Source: Sulfurimonas sp.
GTDB lineage: Bacteria; Campylobacterota; Campylobacteria; Campylobacterales; Sulfurimonadaceae
Reading direction: 5' to 3'
Length of the DNA stretch: 64,000 nucleotides
NCBI RefSeq assembly: GCF_029027585.1
Contig: NZ_CP093397.1
Coordinates: 1,167,405-1,231,404 of the forward strand
Part shown: piece by piece, positions 62,102-64,000 of the stretch
Layout: the number at the start of each line of letters is the position of its first letter
Position numbering within the stretch: the first letter of the stretch is position 1
Program-made: the position numbers and the translations under genes
Notes under the pieces: model-generated
The model's database searches: none
The model's input: only the letters and a program-made list of their open reading frames with translations
What the model was told of the DNA's origin: nothing

Positions 62102-62913
62102 TGTTAGCAAGTTTTTTAATTACATTTAGAGAAGGGCTTGAAGCTTTTTTAATAGTAGGAATCATCATTTCTTATTTAGGAAAACTACAAGCTACAAAAT
62201 ATAATAAATATATTTATCTTGGAGTAACACTAGGAGTAATAGTATCTCTTATTATCGCTTATATTTTTCAAGTAGTATTACTTGGGATTGATGATGCAAA
62301 TTTAAAACACTATTTAATGATAGGTATTTTACTTTTTGCAACAATTGTTTTATCATACATGGTTGTTTGGATGGCGAATCAATCAAAAAATATTAAAGGT
62401 GAAATTGAAGAAAATTTAAATAATCTTGTAACTACTGGAAATATCTTAGGAATGGTTTTTTTAGCATTTCTTGCCGTATTACGAGAAGGCTTTGAAACTG
62501 TATTATTTTTCTCAAGTTTAAGTTTAAGTCAAAATATCACGATGCAAGATGGTGCTATAGGTGGTGGTTTAGGACTTGTTTTATCTGTTATATTAGTCTA
62601 TTTAATTATGAAAGGTGCAAAAAACATACCTCTTAGAGAATTTTTTAAATGGACTGGACTACTTATCCTTATCATAGCAGGTGGACTTTTTGGTAGTGCA
62701 GTTTCTATGATGCAAGCGAGTGAACTGCTCCCTACCTTTGTACCTGTGGTGTATGATATCTCAGGCATACTTGATGACAGAGGTTTATTTGGAACATTTT
62801 TAAGAGCTTTGTTTGGCTACAACTCATCACCTACCCTACTTCACTTACTTTCATGGAGTTCTTACATGATAGGTGCTATTTATTTATGGAGAAAAACTTA
62901 TAGTGCAAAATAA
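62101..62913 (+). CDS. FTR1-family iron permease
   Basis: A 270-residue permease with seven or so helices and the two iron-binding REGxE motifs, REGLE (10-14) and REGFE (128-132), typical of FTR1/EfeU/FetM. It lies directly after the propeller-hexahaem gene with a one-base overlap. In other Campylobacterota FTR1 (FetM) is paired with P19; no P19 is in this window. It overlaps the next gene by 11 bases. Confidence 0.92.
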   Translation: MLASFLITFREGLEAFLIVGIIISYLGKLQATKYNKYIYLGVTLGVIVSLIIAYIFQVVLLGIDDANLKHYLMIGILLFATIVLSYMVVWMANQSKNIKGEIEENLNNLVTTGNILGMVFLAFLAVLREGFETVLFFSSLSLSQNITMQDGAIGGGLGLVLSVILVYLIMKGAKNIPLREFFKWTGLLILIIAGGLFGSAVSMMQASELLPTFVPVVYDISGILDDRGLFGTFLRALFGYNSSPTLLHLLSWSSYMIGAIYLWRKTYSAK

Positions 62914-64000
62914 TGATATAGTTATAATTGGTGGCGGTGTCGCAGGATTAATTGCTGGTATTGAGCTAATTAAAAGTGGCAAATCTGTTACAATTTTAGA
63001 AAAAGAGTCAACTGTTGGTGGACAATGTAAAACAGAAGTATTAAAAGTAGGTGATAAAGAGTTTAGATTTGATTATGGTGGTCATAGATTTATAACAAAC
63101 AATCAAAAACTTTTAAATTTCGTTGAGGAGATACTTGATGATGACTTACTAACATCACAAAGAAGTTCAGTTATACTGCATCAAAATAAAGTTTACGAAT
63201 ATCCCTTAAATCTTAAAAACCTTTTGAGAGTAGCACCTTTAAAACTTTTAATCGGTGCTTCTTTTGATACTATAAAAATAATACTTAAAATCACTCCAAG
63301 AGATGATACAAACTTTAAAACTTGGATAAGTTCAAGGTTTGGTAAATCTTTATATGAACATTTTTTTGGTCCATATACTCAAAAACTTTGGGGAATCAAA
63401 CCAGAGCTTTTAAGTGCTGACTGGGCAGGACAGAGAATATCATTAATAGATTTAAAAGATGTAGTTAAAAAACTATTTGCAAAAAGTAAAAAAACTGCTA
63501 GAACTTATGCAAGAAGTTATAGATATCCAAAGTATGGCTTTGGTCAACTACCACTTAAAATGGCAGAACAATTTAAAAAACTAGGTGGTAAAATATTTGT
63601 TGATGAGGAAGTTTTAAGTTTTGTAGTTGTGGATAATAATATAGATACTATCCGAACAACTAATCATACTTTCAAAGCAAACAAAGTCATCTCAACAATG
63701 CCACTAAATGAAATATCAACTAAGCTTGGCTTTGATTCAGGTTTAGGATTTAGAAGTTTAAGATTTTTATGCTTAGGACTTAGTGTTAAAGATTTTTCAC
63801 CACATACTTGGCAATATGTAAGTGATTACAACTTACTCCCTACAAGAATACAAGAACCAAAGAGAAGATCGCCTTTTATGGCTCCATCTGGTGAGAGTTC
63901 TATAATGTTAGAAATTCCATGTAATAAAGATGATGAAATCTGGAAGATGAATGATGAAAAACTTTTGGAGATAGTAAAAAAAGATTTAAAAAAACTAAAC
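62903..64000 (+). CDS. FAD-dependent amine oxidase-like protein (3' end outside window)
   Basis: The frame opens with a GTG at 62903, ahead of which lies GGAG; an ATG at 62912 is in another frame and stops at once. The protein starts with an FAD site (IVIIGGGVAGLIAGIELIKSG, then EKESTVGGQCKTE) and has FGGHRF-like GGHRFITN and FFGPYTQKLWGIKP, typical of amine-oxidase/protoporphyrinogen oxidase-UDP-galactopyranose mutase type flavoproteins. It continues to the window end without a stop. It is in the FTR1 operon, so a porphyrin or quinone substrate is possible. Confidence 0.75.
   Translation, partial: MQNNDIVIIGGGVAGLIAGIELIKSGKSVTILEKESTVGGQCKTEVLKVGDKEFRFDYGGHRFITNNQKLLNFVEEILDDDLLTSQRSSVILHQNKVYEYPLNLKNLLRVAPLKLLIGASFDTIKIILKITPRDDTNFKTWISSRFGKSLYEHFFGPYTQKLWGIKPELLSADWAGQRISLIDLKDVVKKLFAKSKKTARTYARSYRYPKYGFGQLPLKMAEQFKKLGGKIFVDEEVLSFVVVDNNIDTIRTTNHTFKANKVISTMPLNEISTKLGFDSGLGFRSLRFLCLGLSVKDFSPHTWQYVSDYNLLPTRIQEPKRRSPFMAPSGESSIMLEIPCNKDDEIWKMNDEKLLEIVKKDLKKLN

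Noticed and set aside
1-64000. CRISPR arrays
   Set aside because: No regularly spaced short repeats or cas-type genes were seen on either strand.

Overview
The window comes from a Campylobacterota (epsilonproteobacterial) chromosome, most like Sulfurimonas or a relative. The evidence is the strong AT bias, the flavin-dependent thymidylate synthase ThyX, PurT, the fliK-flgD-flgE layout with sigma-54 type promoters, OprD-like porin architecture, IAHQWKQPL-type histidine kinases and multihaem cytochromes. This assignment rests on gene content, not on a database match.

Layout. (1) 1-2.6 kb: the 3' part of a fused siroheme decarboxylase (NirDL type, haem d1 route), three tiny membrane proteins and an NAD-binding protein. 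(2) 2.6-3.7 kb: a RelE/ParE-type toxin-antitoxin pair inside a block bounded by two 102-bp direct repeats of the 3' end of a small secreted-protein gene, next to tRNA-Ser(GGA). (3) 3.8-14.3 kb: a DUF1538 membrane protein, then a long minus-strand run purT - 2-hydroxyacid dehydrogenase - DedA-like - hybrid-input histidine kinase - sdhA - sdhB - yajQ - HTH protein. (4) 14.3-20.1 kb: a flagellar hook operon fliK-flgD-flgE2-flgE with two visible GG-N10-GC promoters. (5) 20.1-30.1 kb: housekeeping genes (dnaG, rpsU, dgt, phnA, thyX, pldA, pcm) plus a pentahaem cytochrome. (6) 30.2-32.5 kb: an accessory patch with an IS3-type element carrying an in-frame stop, a gene cut by it and a YefM-YoeB pair. 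(7) 32.5-36.9 kb: nitrilase, AhpD-like protein, nrdB, a hydrolase and a secreted MsrB-MsrA fusion. (8) 36.9-64 kb: a large iron/haem region.

The iron/haem region is the most striking part. A minus-strand operon encodes a MotA/ExbB-type channel, a DUF2149 protein, a 1365-residue CobN-like chelatase with a signal peptide and a C-terminal membrane anchor, then TonB, ExbB and ExbD, followed by a TonB-dependent receptor behind a near-perfect Fur box. This resembles the HmuR/HmuS/HmuU/HmuV haem-use system of Bacteroidetes. My reading is that the chelatase works in the periplasm, where there is no ATP, and that the ExbB/DUF2149 pair supplies proton-motive force in place of the CobS/CobT ATPases. Downstream, a Fur-box-preceded NMT1-type ABC transporter is joined to an NnrS protein.

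On the plus strand a second TonB receptor, an atypical Fur-family regulator without the usual histidine cluster, a porin, an unrecognised 674-residue secreted protein, a 1117-residue membrane/beta-propeller/hexahaem protein, an FTR1 iron permease and an FAD oxidoreductase (cut by the window end) follow one another. The coupling of FTR1 to a multihaem propeller protein suggests an iron uptake route in which haem groups, rather than a copper ferroxidase or P19, handle iron redox chemistry. Functions in this region are inferred from family and context only.
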